NCBI RefSeq assembly: GCF_018304765.1
Contig: NZ_CP072642.1
Coordinates: 38,501-102,500 of the forward strand
Reading direction: 5' to 3'
Source: Chloracidobacterium sp. N
GTDB lineage: Bacteria; Acidobacteriota; Blastocatellia; Chloracidobacteriales; Chloracidobacteriaceae
DNA length: 64,000 bases
The notes below the pieces were generated by a model. It made no database searches, was not told where the DNA came from, and saw nothing but the letters and a program-made list of their open reading frames with translations. Shown here piece after piece: positions 25,364 through 34,809 of the stretch (position 1 is its first letter; the number at the start of each line of letters is the position of its first letter). The position numbers were made by a program, and so were the translations under genes.

Positions 25364-26576
25364 AGGGGAGCTGGGTATCACGGATGCCTCGTCTCCCCAC
25401 CTTTCAGCCTGGGCTGAAATAGACCTCGCGCGGCTTCTACAAAACTACCGGTGGCTCAGGCGGCGCGCTGGCGTGCCAGTTATGGCCATGGTCAAAGCCA
25501 ATGCCTACGGCCATGGCCTGCTGCCGGTGGCAACCTTTCTTCAGGACGTTGTCCGGGCTGACTGGTTCGGCGTGGCCACAACGGAAGAGGGCGTGGCTCT
25601 GCGCCGGGCTGGGATTACCCGCCCCATTCTCGTTCTGGGCGGCTTCTGGTTTGGGCAGGAAGCCGCCATTGTTCACTATGATCTGGCCACAACGCTGCCT
25701 GACCCGGACTACCTGCCGGTTCTGGAACAGGCCGCTTCCCAAGCCGGGCGGACGGTGGCCGTCCATCTCGAAATAGACACCGGAATTGGTCGTCTGGGGC
25801 TGTCGCCTGACCAGTTCGCCGCCGTCCTGGAGCGCCTCAAAGCCTGCCCGCACCTCCGCCTGGATGGCCTGATGACGCACTTTGCTTCGGCTGACCTGCC
25901 GGAGCATGCCGATTTCACACGCGACCAGATACGACGCCACACGCGGGCGGTGCACCAGGCGCGGGCGGCCGGATGGACGCCGCGCTACATCCATCTGGCC
26001 AACAGCGCCGGTTTGCACGCTTTCCTGCCGGAGGCGGCGGGCAACCTGGTTCGCCTGGGCGGGTTGCTGTACGGCATTGCTGGAGATGCCCTGTCTCCGG
26101 CGTTTCCGCCGCCGCCAACCCAGCCGGTACTGTCGCTCCATGCGCGCATTCTGGGGCTGAAGACCGTTCCGCCCGGCACACCGCTTGGTTACGGCTGCAC
26201 CTTTGTCACGCGCCGTCCCACGCGGGTGGCCACCGTCCCGCTGGGTTACGGCGACGGACTGCACCGCATCCAGTCCAACCGCGGTCAGGCCCTGGTGTGT
26301 GGCCGGAAAGTGCCCATCATCGGGCGGGTCAGCATGGATGTGACCATGCTCGATGTCACCGACGTGCCGGATGTGGCCTTAGGCAACGTGGCGACATTCA
26401 TTGGCAGCCAAGGGGAGACAACCATCACGGCGGAGGAATACGCAGCCGTGATGGGCAGTATTGCCCTTGAAGCCACAACGGCGCTGACGGCGCGCGTGCC
26501 CCGCTGCTATCGTGCGGCAGCCATGTCTTCCGCGCCGGGCGGGCGTGAAGATGCACCGGCATCGGCCCGTGAGTAG
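25326..26576 (+). CDS. alr: Alanine racemase
   Basis: PLP-dependent enzyme that interconverts L- and D-alanine for peptidoglycan. The N-terminal TIM-barrel carries the PLP lysine in MVKANAYGHG (about residue 60). GIGRLGL and the LMTHFASAD motif follow. The C-terminal beta domain has LGYGCTFVTRRPTRVATVPLGYGDGLHR, including the catalytic Tyr region, and GRVSMDVTMLDVTD. Length is normal if the first ~25 residues are real. The GTG start at 25326 lies within the preceding gene and has no clear ribosome site; another GTG, at 25341, is an alternative. Coupled translation with the upstream secreted protein is likely. Confidence 0.93.
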   Translation: MKLLSETVSSCNEGELGITDASSPHLSAWAEIDLARLLQNYRWLRRRAGVPVMAMVKANAYGHGLLPVATFLQDVVRADWFGVATTEEGVALRRAGITRPILVLGGFWFGQEAAIVHYDLATTLPDPDYLPVLEQAASQAGRTVAVHLEIDTGIGRLGLSPDQFAAVLERLKACPHLRLDGLMTHFASADLPEHADFTRDQIRRHTRAVHQARAAGWTPRYIHLANSAGLHAFLPEAAGNLVRLGGLLYGIAGDALSPAFPPPPTQPVLSLHARILGLKTVPPGTPLGYGCTFVTRRPTRVATVPLGYGDGLHRIQSNRGQALVCGRKVPIIGRVSMDVTMLDVTDVPDVALGNVATFIGSQGETTITAEEYAAVMGSIALEATTALTARVPRCYRAAAMSSAPGGREDAPASARE

Positions 26577-26707
26577 CGCGCACGGAAACCATGACCCATA
26601 ATCGCACCCCGATGTTGGCGTGGGAACGAAAAACAGAAGCCGGTTCGCGCCTGACCGGGACAGGGCCGGCCGGGATGAGACACCAGCCAAACCCAACCGC
26701 ACTGGAA

Positions 26708-29581
26708 ATGTGGCTACGGCGGTGGCTGGTTGTGGGCGTGTGGTTGGCGCTCGCTGGTTTGTCAGTTGGCGCGCAGAACGTACTGCCCGCAGTACAGAGT
26801 TCGGGCGCCCTTGCTCCCCCGCGTCCCCCGGTCGGGCGCCTGGATGGACGTACCATCACCCGTCTCACCATCGAGGTTGAAGAAGGGTTTACCCCGGAGC
26901 CGTCCCTGGTGGAAATCGTCGGTTTGCAGGTCGGTGAACCCTTGACCGCCGCCCGCCTGCGGGCCGCGCTCGTGCGGTTACACCGTTCGGGGCGGGTCGC
27001 CAACGCCGAGGTGTTCACGACACCCGAAGGTGATGATGGGGTGTGGGTTCGGTTTGTCCTCACCCGCCAGCTCCGGGTTGCCGAAGTCGTCTTCGAGGGC
27101 GACACCATCTTTCCTGTGGAAGAACTCCTGCCACGGCTGCCGGCCTTGGAACGGGGGAGCAAAATCACCGCGCGCGTCCTCAGCGAGAGTGAAGAAACCC
27201 TGCGTCTGCTGTACCGCGAGCGCGGCTATTTCCAGGCTTCCATCCGGGCGCGGGTCGCACCGCCAAATGATGCCGCCCGGGCGCGGGTCACCTTTGTCGT
27301 CACGCCGGGGCCGCGGGCCCTCATCGGCGCCTGGCAGATTGACGGGGACCTGAAAATTCCACCCGGTGACTTCGACGCCAAAATCATCCAGCACCCGGTG
27401 GGAACACCCTACGCCATAGACTTTGTCCAGTCTGACCTCCAGCGCATCCGCGCTTTGCACGTGGCGCGGGGCTACCTTGATCCGCGCATCAGTGAGCCGC
27501 GCATCACCTATGATCCGGCCACCAACCGGGTGGCGGTGGCGGTGACGGTCACCTCGGGTCCGGCCGTTACGGTCAATGTCACTGGTTTTGAGCTGCGCCG
27601 CGAAGAACAGCGCCGCATCCTGCCAGTGCTCCGCGATGGCGGTCTCGATGACTTCACGTTGGAGGACGGGGCCCGCCAGTTGCTCCTCACCCTGCAAAAG
27701 CGGGGCTATTTTTTTGCCGAAGTCGAGTGGTCGCGGCAGCGCCGGGTGGATGAAGACCGGGTTATCGTGACCTATACCATTGAGCCGAATCGCCGCTACC
27801 GGGTGCAGGAAGTACGTATTGTGGGGACGGAAGTCCTGGCGTACCGCGATGTTGCCGGCGACTTCCAGACCCGCCCGGCATCGCTCATTCCACCTTCGCG
27901 CGGCCTGGTCACCGAAGACACCCTGGCGCGGGATGCCGAGGTGATTCTGCGCGATCTGCGCAACGCCGGGTATTTGCAGGCCCAGGTGGTGGAACGGCGG
28001 ATTGGCACCGGGCTGAGCGATGAAGCCCTCACGGTGTTGTTCCAGGTGGAGCCCGGGCCGCAGGCGCAGGTGGCTGACATCCGCCTAGAGGGCAATCAGC
28101 TTCTCGAAGCGGAACGGCTCAAACAGGTCTTGAAACTGGAAGCTGGCGAGGTGGTCACGCAGGCGCGGGTACGCGCCGACCTGGAGCGCCTCACGGCGCT
28201 TTACCTCAGCGAAGGGTTTGCCGAAGTGCGGATTCGGCAGGAACTCGAAGAAACCAATGGCGATCCGGCACAGGTAAGCCTCGTGTATGAAATCGAGGAA
28301 GGGCGGCGCTTTACGGTCAACCGGGTCATCATCGGCACGCGCGGACGAACCTCGGAGCAAACCCTGCGCCGCTTCCTTGCCATCCGGCCGGGAGAACGCC
28401 TGCGGCGCGACAAGCTGAATCAGGCCGAACAGGCGCTCTATGCGACGGGGGCGTTTCGGCAGGTATTGCTTCAGACGCCTTATGTCCGAGCGACGGGGCC
28501 CGCCGATGCGTTGGCGGATGTGACCTTGGATGTCATTGAGGCAAAGCCGTACACCTTGGCCTACGGGTTTGGCTACCAGACCAACGACGGCCCGCGCGGC
28601 TCCTTTGAGCTGTCGAATGCCAATATGTTCGGTCGGCTGGAAGTCGGCAGCTTCATTGTCCGCCTCAGCCGGCGGGAGCAGTTGGCGCAGGTTTCCTATC
28701 AGTTTCCGCGCTTCAACCTGCCACGGGTCACCACCCTGACGGATGGCGTCACCGCGCCAATTCTCATATCGGGACTGTTTCAACGGCAGGCGCGGGTCAG
28801 CTTTACGGCCCAGCGCCTGGTGGCGCTCATTCAGTCGGAAGTCCGTTTTGATGCGCAAAGCGCCCTGATTTTCCGCTACCGGTTACAGAATGTGCGGGTA
28901 CTCGATCTGCGCGTGACGAACCCTCCGCTCCAGCGCGCGGATCAGCCCCTCAATCTGGGGACGTTTTCCGCCACGTATGTCCGTGACACGCGGGATGTGC
29001 CCCTCGATGCCACCCGTGGCTCCTTTGTCTCCGCCGACTTGACCGTGGCCACTCCGCGCATCGGCGGTTCCGAGCGGTTTCTGCGGTTTCTGGGGCAGGC
29101 CCAGGGCTACCGTCGTGTCACAGAGCGGTCGCCGGTCATCCTGGCCGGCAGGCTGCAGGTTGGCCTGGCGCAGCCTTATGGCGGCACCCAGACGCTCCCG
29201 ATCAGTGAACGCTTTTTCTCCGGCGGACCCACAACCCTGCGCGGGCTGGGATTTGAGCAGGCCGGCCCGCGCGATCCTGTCACCGATGCGCCGGTCGGGG
29301 GCAATGCCCTGATAGCCGCCACCGGGGAAGTGCGCTTTCCCCTGCTGCAGAACCTGGAAGGGGCTGTCTTCTACGATGTCGGCAACGTCTTTGCACGTGT
29401 TTCAGACATTGGTGTGGGATCGCTGACCAACAGTTTGGGTGGGGGCTTTCGGATCAAAACGCCCCTGGGACCCCTGCGGGTGGATGCCGCCTACCTCATC
29501 GACCCGCCGTTTTTTGTCGCCACACCCAATCGGCGGCTGACCAACTTCCAGGTGCATGTCACCTTTGGTCAGGCGTTCTGA
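26708..29581 (+). CDS. BamA/TamA-family (Omp85) outer-membrane protein
   Basis: A large Omp85 protein that inserts or exports proteins at the outer membrane. From the ATG at 26708 a standard signal peptide appears (MWLRRWLVVGVWLALAGLSVGAQ). The upstream in-frame ATGs at 26591 and 26675 give an unusually long leader and weak ribosome sites. Several POTRA repeats occupy the first ~570 residues, recognisable by 'ITRLTIE', 'VAEVVFEGDTIFPVEELL', 'YRVQEVRIVGTEVL', 'VADIRLEGNQLLEAERLKQVLKLEAGEV' and 'FTVNRVIIGTRGRTSEQTLRRFL'. The beta-barrel has the FSATYVRDTRDVPLDATRGSF and the RFFSGGPTTLRGLGFEQAGPRD (lid-lock VRGF/Y-like) motifs, and it ends in a C-terminal Phe (VHVTFGQAF). Which Omp85 subtype it is cannot be decided. 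It follows the alanine racemase gene. Confidence 0.9.
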   Translation: MWLRRWLVVGVWLALAGLSVGAQNVLPAVQSSGALAPPRPPVGRLDGRTITRLTIEVEEGFTPEPSLVEIVGLQVGEPLTAARLRAALVRLHRSGRVANAEVFTTPEGDDGVWVRFVLTRQLRVAEVVFEGDTIFPVEELLPRLPALERGSKITARVLSESEETLRLLYRERGYFQASIRARVAPPNDAARARVTFVVTPGPRALIGAWQIDGDLKIPPGDFDAKIIQHPVGTPYAIDFVQSDLQRIRALHVARGYLDPRISEPRITYDPATNRVAVAVTVTSGPAVTVNVTGFELRREEQRRILPVLRDGGLDDFTLEDGARQLLLTLQKRGYFFAEVEWSRQRRVDEDRVIVTYTIEPNRRYRVQEVRIVGTEVLAYRDVAGDFQTRPASLIPPSRGLVTEDTLARDAEVILRDLRNAGYLQAQVVERRIGTGLSDEALTVLFQVEPGPQAQVADIRLEGNQLLEAERLKQVLKLEAGEVVTQARVRADLERLTALYLSEGFAEVRIRQELEETNGDPAQVSLVYEIEEGRRFTVNRVIIGTRGRTSEQTLRRFLAIRPGERLRRDKLNQAEQALYATGAFRQVLLQTPYVRATGPADALADVTLDVIEAKPYTLAYGFGYQTNDGPRGSFELSNANMFGRLEVGSFIVRLSRREQLAQVSYQFPRFNLPRVTTLTDGVTAPILISGLFQRQARVSFTAQRLVALIQSEVRFDAQSALIFRYRLQNVRVLDLRVTNPPLQRADQPLNLGTFSATYVRDTRDVPLDATRGSFVSADLTVATPRIGGSERFLRFLGQAQGYRRVTERSPVILAGRLQVGLAQPYGGTQTLPISERFFSGGPTTLRGLGFEQAGPRDPVTDAPVGGNALIAATGEVRFPLLQNLEGAVFYDVGNVFARVSDIGVGSLTNSLGGGFRIKTPLGPLRVDAAYLIDPPFFVATPNRRLTNFQVHVTFGQAF

Positions 29582-29617
29582 GCCGCCGCCGGTAGGCTGT
29601 GGTGGTTGGTAAGTTAC

Positions 29618-29646
29618 TTGACAGAAGACAATCGCCTGAGTTACCA
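29618..29646 (+). promoter_or_regulatory. Possible sigma-70-like promoter before the Ala/Pro/Lys-rich gene
   Basis: A consensus -35 TTGACA (29618-29623) is followed after 17 bases by TTACCA (29641-29646), a weak -10. The 29582-29718 gap is clearly more AT-rich than its surroundings, with a second TTGACA near 29694 and a repeated AAGTTAC. The promoter is plausible but the -10 is poor. Confidence 0.3.
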
Positions 29647-29718
29647 TGCCCGGATAAAAAGTTACTCCTATCAAAGTGTTATCTTGACAATCTTTTCGGT
29701 CTGTGGGAGGTCTTGCGA

Positions 29719-30654
29719 ATGGCGTTATCTGTTTCCGGCCCGAAGTCTTCACGCAAACTCGCAGCGGGTACGCCGCTCCCAGCCCCAGATACGCCGCCAG
29801 CTACGCCCTCCCGGACACGGGCGGCCCGTACCCGGTCAAGTCGTCGCGCCTCCGAACCAGCCCCTTCCACGCCTTCCACCGTTGAACCGTCCAATGCCGT
29901 GACCGGGGTCACGGCCACCCCGAAAACACGCCGGAAAACGTCGTCTGTGTCGTCTCCTCCGGCGGAATCGCCAGCCAGCCAGCCACCCGCGCAACCGGCG
30001 GCCGGCCCGGTTGCCTCCAAAGGTGCGGCCAAGGCGCGTGCCGCCAAGTCTGCTGCTAGGTCTGGTCCGGCTGAAACGGCCACTCCGGAGTCGGGGTCCG
30101 CAGAAGCCAGCACCAGTCAGGCGGTGGAAGCCGTGGTCAAGGCCGTCCGGGAAGTGACCTCGAAAGCGTCGGCGCGCAGCCAGTCGGCAGCCCCGGCGCG
30201 CAAGACGGTCCATCGCACGGCAGAATCCAAAGCTTCCAAGGCGTCTGCTTCCGCAGAGGCGGCTGCTGTGAAAGCCGACGTGAAAGCCAAGACGGTGGAA
30301 GCCGTCAAAACCACCCCGGCAACTGCGCCAAAGACGGCGGAGAAGCCCTCTCCGGCCGCCGCTTCGGCCGATAGCAAAGCCAGGAAAGTCAAAAAGACTC
30401 CGCCCCCACCAGCGCCGGTTAGTTCCACTCCGGCGACAGCCAGTTCCGTGCGACGGAACCGTGAACGTGAGGCCCTGAACCTCTACACCACGGCCATGGA
30501 GTCGTTCAAACAAACCGATTACGACCGGGCGCGGGATGTCCTTCAGCTTCTGTTGAGCGACTTCGTGCTGGAGAGCGAAATTGCCGACCGGGCGCGGGTC
30601 TTCCTGAAGATTTGCGAGCAAAAACTGCAACCAAATTGTGCTATGAACCGGTAA
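29719..30654 (+). CDS. Ala/Pro/Lys-rich low-complexity protein with C-terminal TPR-like helix pair
   Basis: A 311-aa protein; the first ~240 residues are low-complexity Ala, Pro, Ser, Thr and Lys, with scattered basic clusters and repeats such as KASASAEAAAVKADVKAKTVEAVK. It is likely disordered and resembles histone-H1-like or cell-envelope linker segments. The last 65 residues are ordered: REREALNLYTTAMESFKQTDYDRARDVLQLLL, a TPR-like helix pair, and a final helix (ADRARVFLKICEQKL). There is no signal peptide. The ATG at 29719 has GGGAGG eight bases upstream, so the longer frame from 29599 is rejected. Function is unknown; a scaffold or nucleoid role would be guesswork. Confidence 0.7.
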   Translation: MALSVSGPKSSRKLAAGTPLPAPDTPPATPSRTRAARTRSSRRASEPAPSTPSTVEPSNAVTGVTATPKTRRKTSSVSSPPAESPASQPPAQPAAGPVASKGAAKARAAKSAARSGPAETATPESGSAEASTSQAVEAVVKAVREVTSKASARSQSAAPARKTVHRTAESKASKASASAEAAAVKADVKAKTVEAVKTTPATAPKTAEKPSPAAASADSKARKVKKTPPPPAPVSSTPATASSVRRNREREALNLYTTAMESFKQTDYDRARDVLQLLLSDFVLESEIADRARVFLKICEQKLQPNCAMNR

Positions 30655-30726
30655 CAGAACTCCGCCTCCCCCTGGCCGGCGGAAGGCCCTCGGTCAAGGG
30701 AAGGTGGCTGTCTTTTCTGTTGCCAG

Positions 30727-31878
30727 ATGGATTGGTTCGCTGCACGTATGGCTGCTGCTACAACGTCTTCTTCTGCTTCCCGACAATTTCAATCACCTGT
30801 CAAGTGCGTTGCCATTGGGGGTGGGACGGGTTTGGCCACCCTGCTGCGGGGGCTGAAACGCCACGTCATTGATGATGGCATCCGCCTGCCCGGCCAGTGT
30901 ATTGAAAGTCTGACGGCCGTGGTCACCGTGACCGACGACGGGGGCAGTTCCGGACGTCTCCGGGAGGAGTTCCAGATGTTGCCGCCGGGCGACATCCGCA
31001 ACTGCCTGGTGGCGCTTTCGGAAGATGAGCGGCTTTTTGCACGGCTGTTTCAGTACCGCTTCCCCGGCCAGGGCAGCGTGCGGGGACACAGTTTCGGGAA
31101 TCTGTTTCTGGCGGCGCTGACGGGGATCACGGGCGATTTCGTCGAAGCCATCCGGCTGTGCAGCGAGGTGCTGGCCATCAAGGGCAGGATTGTGCCGTCC
31201 ACCACGGCTGACGTCACCCTGGTGGCCGAACTCGACGATGGCTTCATCGTACGCGGGGAATCAAAAATCAGCGCCGCCGGTGGGCGCATTCAGAGCGTTG
31301 CTCTTGATCCGCCCGACTGCAACCCGCTGCCCGAAACGCTGGCTTCCATTGCGGAAGCTGACCTCATCACGCTCGGGCCGGGCTCGCTGTTTACCAGTGT
31401 CATCCCCAACCTGCTGGTGACGGGCATGACCGAGGCCATTGCCGCGTCCAACGCGCTGAAGGTCTATATCTGCAATCTCATGACCCAGCCCGGCGAGACA
31501 ACCGATTTCTCCATTGCCGACCACGTCGCCACCCTGCTGGAGGCCCTGGCCCCGGCGACGCTGGATGCCGTCATTGTCAATCACGGCCGGATTTCGGCGG
31601 CGGCCCGGGCCCGTTACCGCCTCGAAGGTTCCCGGCCGCTCACCGGACGGTCAGCCATCCGGCGGCTGAATGGGCCGCCGCCAACGGCGCGGGTGGCCGC
31701 CGACAAGTTCCTTGTGTTTGACCGCCATCGGATTCCGGTCGTGACGGCCAATCTCGTCGAAGAAACGGAAGTCGTCCGCCACGCGCCAGACAAGCTGGCA
31801 CGGGTTGTTCTGGAGGTCTATGCCCGCCGTTTGCCCTCCAGCCAACGCAAGCCCAACCTGCGACTCGTGGCCCGCTGA
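30727..31878 (+). CDS. YvcK/CofD-like protein (gluconeogenesis factor family)
   Basis: A UPF0052/YvcK relative. After a poorly conserved ~24-residue N-terminus come VKCVAIGGGTGLATLLRGLKRH (phosphate-binding loop), VVTVTDDGGSSGRLREEFQMLPPGDIRNCLVALSEDE and FRYPGQGSVRGHSFGNLFLAALT-like segments. LITLGPGSLFTSVIPNLLV follows, then a typical LMTQPGETTDFSIADHV. In firmicutes YvcK binds UDP-sugars and supports cell-wall synthesis during gluconeogenic growth. That role is known for the family but unproven here. Starts at ATG 30727 or 30748 are equally possible. The gene overlaps the longest frame of the following dipeptidase gene. Confidence 0.9.
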   Translation: MDWFAARMAAATTSSSASRQFQSPVKCVAIGGGTGLATLLRGLKRHVIDDGIRLPGQCIESLTAVVTVTDDGGSSGRLREEFQMLPPGDIRNCLVALSEDERLFARLFQYRFPGQGSVRGHSFGNLFLAALTGITGDFVEAIRLCSEVLAIKGRIVPSTTADVTLVAELDDGFIVRGESKISAAGGRIQSVALDPPDCNPLPETLASIAEADLITLGPGSLFTSVIPNLLVTGMTEAIAASNALKVYICNLMTQPGETTDFSIADHVATLLEALAPATLDAVIVNHGRISAAARARYRLEGSRPLTGRSAIRRLNGPPPTARVAADKFLVFDRHRIPVVTANLVEETEVVRHAPDKLARVVLEVYARRLPSSQRKPNLRLVAR

Positions 31879-31903
31879 CCGCACGGCTGCCCTGAACAAA
31901 GCA

Positions 31904-33124
31904 GTGCCAACTTCAGCCATAACCAAACCACCGGACGTTCGCCCTGCCCGCCGGCGCACCTGGAGAAGGCGTCTGGCTGTGATTGGTGGGGGACTGCTGC
32001 TGCTCGTGGGCGCCGCCCTGATCTGGTTGCCGGAAATCGCGGAGCGCCAGATGAACGGCATCGCCGCGACGACCCGGAAAGCTCCTTCCCCACGCGCGCA
32101 GGCGCTGCATGCCCGGCTGTTCGTTGCCGATCTGCACGCCGACACGCTGTTGTGGAACCGTGACCTGCTACAGCGTGGGACGCGCGGCCACGTGGACCTG
32201 CCCCGTCTGCAGGAAGGCAATGTGGCGCTCCAGGCGTTTACCATCGTCACCAAGGCACCGCGTGGGATGAACAATGAGCGGACGGATGGCAACCGCTTCA
32301 ACCTTGTTGCCGCCCTGAGCGTCGTGCAGCTCTGGCCGCCCAAAACCTGGACCAGCCTGACCGAGCGGACGCTGTATCAGTGCCGCCGGCTGGAGGCCGC
32401 TGCCGCCCGCTCCGACGGCCAGTTAATCATCGTTCGCAGCCGGGATGAGCTGCGTGATTTCCTGGCCCGCCGCGCATCGAATCCGAAACTGGTCGGGGCT
32501 TTTCTGGGGGTTGAAGGGGCCCATGCCCTGGATGGCGATCTGTCCAATCTGGACCGCCTCTATGCCGCCGGCGTACGCATGATGGCCCCGACACACTTTT
32601 TCGACAACGAAATCGGCGGCTCCGCCCACGGACTCGTCAAAGGCGGCCTGACGGAGATGGGACGGGAGCTGATTCGGCGCATGGAGCAAACGGGCATGAT
32701 TGTGGACCTGGCCCATGCGTCGCCAGCCGTGATGGATGAAGTGCTGGCGATGGCGACACGCCCGGTGGTCATTTCCCATACCGGCGTCCGTGGGACGTGC
32801 GGCGGCTTGCGCAACATCACGGACGACCAACTGCGGGCGGTGGCGCGCACGGGCGGCGTTGTCGGGATTGGATACTTCTTTGCTGCTGTCTGCGGCCAGG
32901 ATGCCCGCTCCATTGCCCGTGCCATGCGCTATGCTGCCGATGTGGCCGGCGTCGAGCACGTCGCCCTTGGGTCGGATTACGATGGGGCCGTCAGCGTACC
33001 CTTCGACACGGCACACCTGGCGGAAATCACCGATGCTTTGCTGGAAGAAGGATTTTCAGAAGCCGAGATTGCCCTCATGATGGGTGGAAACGTCCAGCGG
33101 GTGTTGCTGGCGGCACTTCCCTGA
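31904..33124 (+). CDS. Membrane dipeptidase, peptidase family M19
   Basis: Dizinc dipeptidase of the renal dipeptidase family. It has an N-terminal membrane anchor (RRLAVIGGGLLLLVGAALIWL), so it is probably anchored with the catalytic domain in the periplasm. Metal-ligand motifs are the HxD in VADLHADTLLW, the Glu in GVEGAHAL, the His in VDLAHASP and the His in VISHTGVRG. A C-terminal HVALGSDYDGAVSVPFDT carries the conserved Asp. Length fits the family. The start is uncertain: a GTG at 31904, the first after the yvcK-like stop, gives a compact cytoplasmic tail, while a frame from 31805 would overlap the previous gene by 74 bases. The dipeptide substrate is unknown. Confidence 0.88.
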   Translation: MPTSAITKPPDVRPARRRTWRRRLAVIGGGLLLLVGAALIWLPEIAERQMNGIAATTRKAPSPRAQALHARLFVADLHADTLLWNRDLLQRGTRGHVDLPRLQEGNVALQAFTIVTKAPRGMNNERTDGNRFNLVAALSVVQLWPPKTWTSLTERTLYQCRRLEAAAARSDGQLIIVRSRDELRDFLARRASNPKLVGAFLGVEGAHALDGDLSNLDRLYAAGVRMMAPTHFFDNEIGGSAHGLVKGGLTEMGRELIRRMEQTGMIVDLAHASPAVMDEVLAMATRPVVISHTGVRGTCGGLRNITDDQLRAVARTGGVVGIGYFFAAVCGQDARSIARAMRYAADVAGVEHVALGSDYDGAVSVPFDTAHLAEITDALLEEGFSEAEIALMMGGNVQRVLLAALP

Positions 33125-33163
33125 CCGTGACCGGGAAAAGCCGGTCGAAAGAAGTTGGAGACT

Positions 33164-33583
33164 ATGACCGAACGACGCCTTCGTATTCTGATTGCCAAGC
33201 CCGGACTCGACGGCCACGACCGTGGGGCCAAGGTCATTGCGCGCGCCTTGCGCGACGCCGGAATGGAGGTCATCTACACGGGACTGCGTCAAACCCCGGA
33301 GCAAATCGTGGCCGCCGCCGTTCAGGAAGATGTGGATGCCATCGGTGTTTCCATTCTCTCCGGCGCGCACATGACGCTGTTCCCGCGCATTCTGGAGCTG
33401 ATGCGCGAGCAGGGGATTGCGGATATTCCCCTCTTTGGCGGCGGTATCATCCCCGACGAAGACATCCCCAAGCTCAAAGCCGCCGGTGTGGATGAAATCT
33501 TCACACCGGGCGCGACAATGGACGCCATCATTGCCTACATCCAGAAACGTGTGGGCAACAGGTCGGAAGTAGCGGCTTCCTGA
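33164..33583 (+). CDS. Cobalamin-binding domain protein of methylmalonyl-CoA mutase type
   Basis: A 139-aa single-domain B12-binding protein. It matches the C-terminal subunit of split methylmalonyl-CoA (or related acyl-CoA) mutases: [34 protein letters not shown] includes the DxHxxG motif whose His coordinates cobalt. [14 protein letters not shown] and [21 protein letters not shown] strands follow, present here as [10 protein letters not shown] and [14 protein letters not shown]. The catalytic mutase subunit must be encoded elsewhere. ATG 33164 is preferred over TTG 33155 because GGAG lies just upstream. It follows the dipeptidase gene by 39 bases, probably co-transcribed. Confidence 0.92.
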   Translation: MTERRLRILIAKPGLDGHDRGAKVIARALRDAGMEVIYTGLRQTPEQIVAAAVQEDVDAIGVSILSGAHMTLFPRILELMREQGIADIPLFGGGIIPDEDIPKLKAAGVDEIFTPGATMDAIIAYIQKRVGNRSEVAAS

Positions 33584-33609
33584 CCGGGCTTTCCGCACCC
33601 TTCCGGTTT

Positions 33610-34809
33610 TCAGCTTTCAGCGCCGCCTTCAGCCTCCGGCAGCAGTCTGTCTCCCGGCTGACGCCGTGAGAATCTGGCGAGTGTATCCGCCAGCGCCGCC
33701 GGGAGCACGTCTTCCACCGAACCACGGTATTCCTCGGCAGAGCCGATGCGGGACGGCAGGATGAAACGAAGCTGTCCCTCGGAAACTTTTTTGTCGTGCC
33801 GGAGAGCTTCCAGCAGGTCCGCAACGGTGAGGCCGTCCGTGCCCGGCATCCGCCCGACCCGCCGCACGAGCTGTTCCAGCCGCTGCGCCTCATCCGGGGC
33901 GAGCTTTCCCAGGCGGACGGCAATCTGACTGGCGGCCACCATGCCAATCCCGACGGCCTCTCCGTGACGAAACCGCCGGTAGCACGTCACGGCCTCCAGG
34001 GCGTGCCCGACGGTGTGACCAAAGTTGAGTACCTTGCGCTCGCCGGTCTCCCGTTCGTCCCGCGCGACAATCGCCGCCTTGATCCGGCAGCAGTCGGCAA
34101 CCACTGCCGCCAGCCAGTCCCACGGCAGCGGCTGGTTCAGGGCAAGTGGCAACCGGGCTTCGAGCCGGGCAAAAAGGTCAGCGTCCCGGATGACCCCGTA
34201 CTTGATGGCTTCGTGCCAACCGGCATTCCATTCGCGGCGCGGAAGTGTGGTCAGGGTTTCCAGGTCGGCAACAACCAGGGCCGGTTGGTGAAAGGCGCCG
34301 ATGAGGTTCTTCCCGGCCCGGTGGTTGATGCCGGTTTTGCCGCCCACGGCGCTGTCAATCATTGCCAGCAGGGTTGTGGGGAGCTGAACGAACGCCAGTC
34401 CGCGCAGGTACGTCGCTGCGGCAAAGCCGGTGATGTCGCCCACGACACCGCCCCCCAGCGCCACGAGCAGGTCCCGGCGCTCTATCCGCCGGGCAACGCA
34501 AAAATCCCAAATCCGCGCCACCGTGCGCAGCGTCTTGTACCGCTCGCCATCGGGAATCAGGCACAGGTGGGGATGGAAGCCTGCCGCTGCAACACGCTCC
34601 ACAACGGCCGAAGCGTAGTGCCGGGCTACCCTGGGATTGGAGACAATGACGACCGCGCGGGGGCGGCTGCCAAAGGTCTGGTGAAGGGTCTCTCCCAGGG
34701 AGCGATACCTTCCGGTTTCAATCCGAATGGCATACTGCCCGCCCGTATGCGTCACCGGTACGGTGACGGCGGTGGGAACGGGGGGATGCCTGTCTGTCGC
34801 CTCTGCCAT
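33610..34809 (-). CDS. aroB: 3-dehydroquinate synthase
   Basis: The second enzyme of the shikimate pathway converts DAHP to 3-dehydroquinate using NAD+ and Zn2+. The family motifs are all present: PDGERYKTL, LVALGGGVVGDITGFAAATYLRGLAFVQLPTTLLAMIDSAVGGKTGIN, NLIGAFHQP, the Glu-containing GWHEAIKYGVI, and the zinc-ligand histidines in LNFGHTVGHALE and FRHGEAVGIGM. At 399 aa it is slightly longer than usual because of an N-terminal extension. The ATG at 34807-34809 overlaps the stop of the upstream gene (TGATG), so translation is coupled. The longer frame to 35052 is rejected for that reason. Confidence 0.96.
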   Translation of the reverse strand: MAEATDRHPPVPTAVTVPVTHTGGQYAIRIETGRYRSLGETLHQTFGSRPRAVVIVSNPRVARHYASAVVERVAAAGFHPHLCLIPDGERYKTLRTVARIWDFCVARRIERRDLLVALGGGVVGDITGFAAATYLRGLAFVQLPTTLLAMIDSAVGGKTGINHRAGKNLIGAFHQPALVVADLETLTTLPRREWNAGWHEAIKYGVIRDADLFARLEARLPLALNQPLPWDWLAAVVADCCRIKAAIVARDERETGERKVLNFGHTVGHALEAVTCYRRFRHGEAVGIGMVAASQIAVRLGKLAPDEAQRLEQLVRRVGRMPGTDGLTVADLLEALRHDKKVSEGQLRFILPSRIGSAEEYRGSVEDVLPAALADTLARFSRRQPGDRLLPEAEGGAES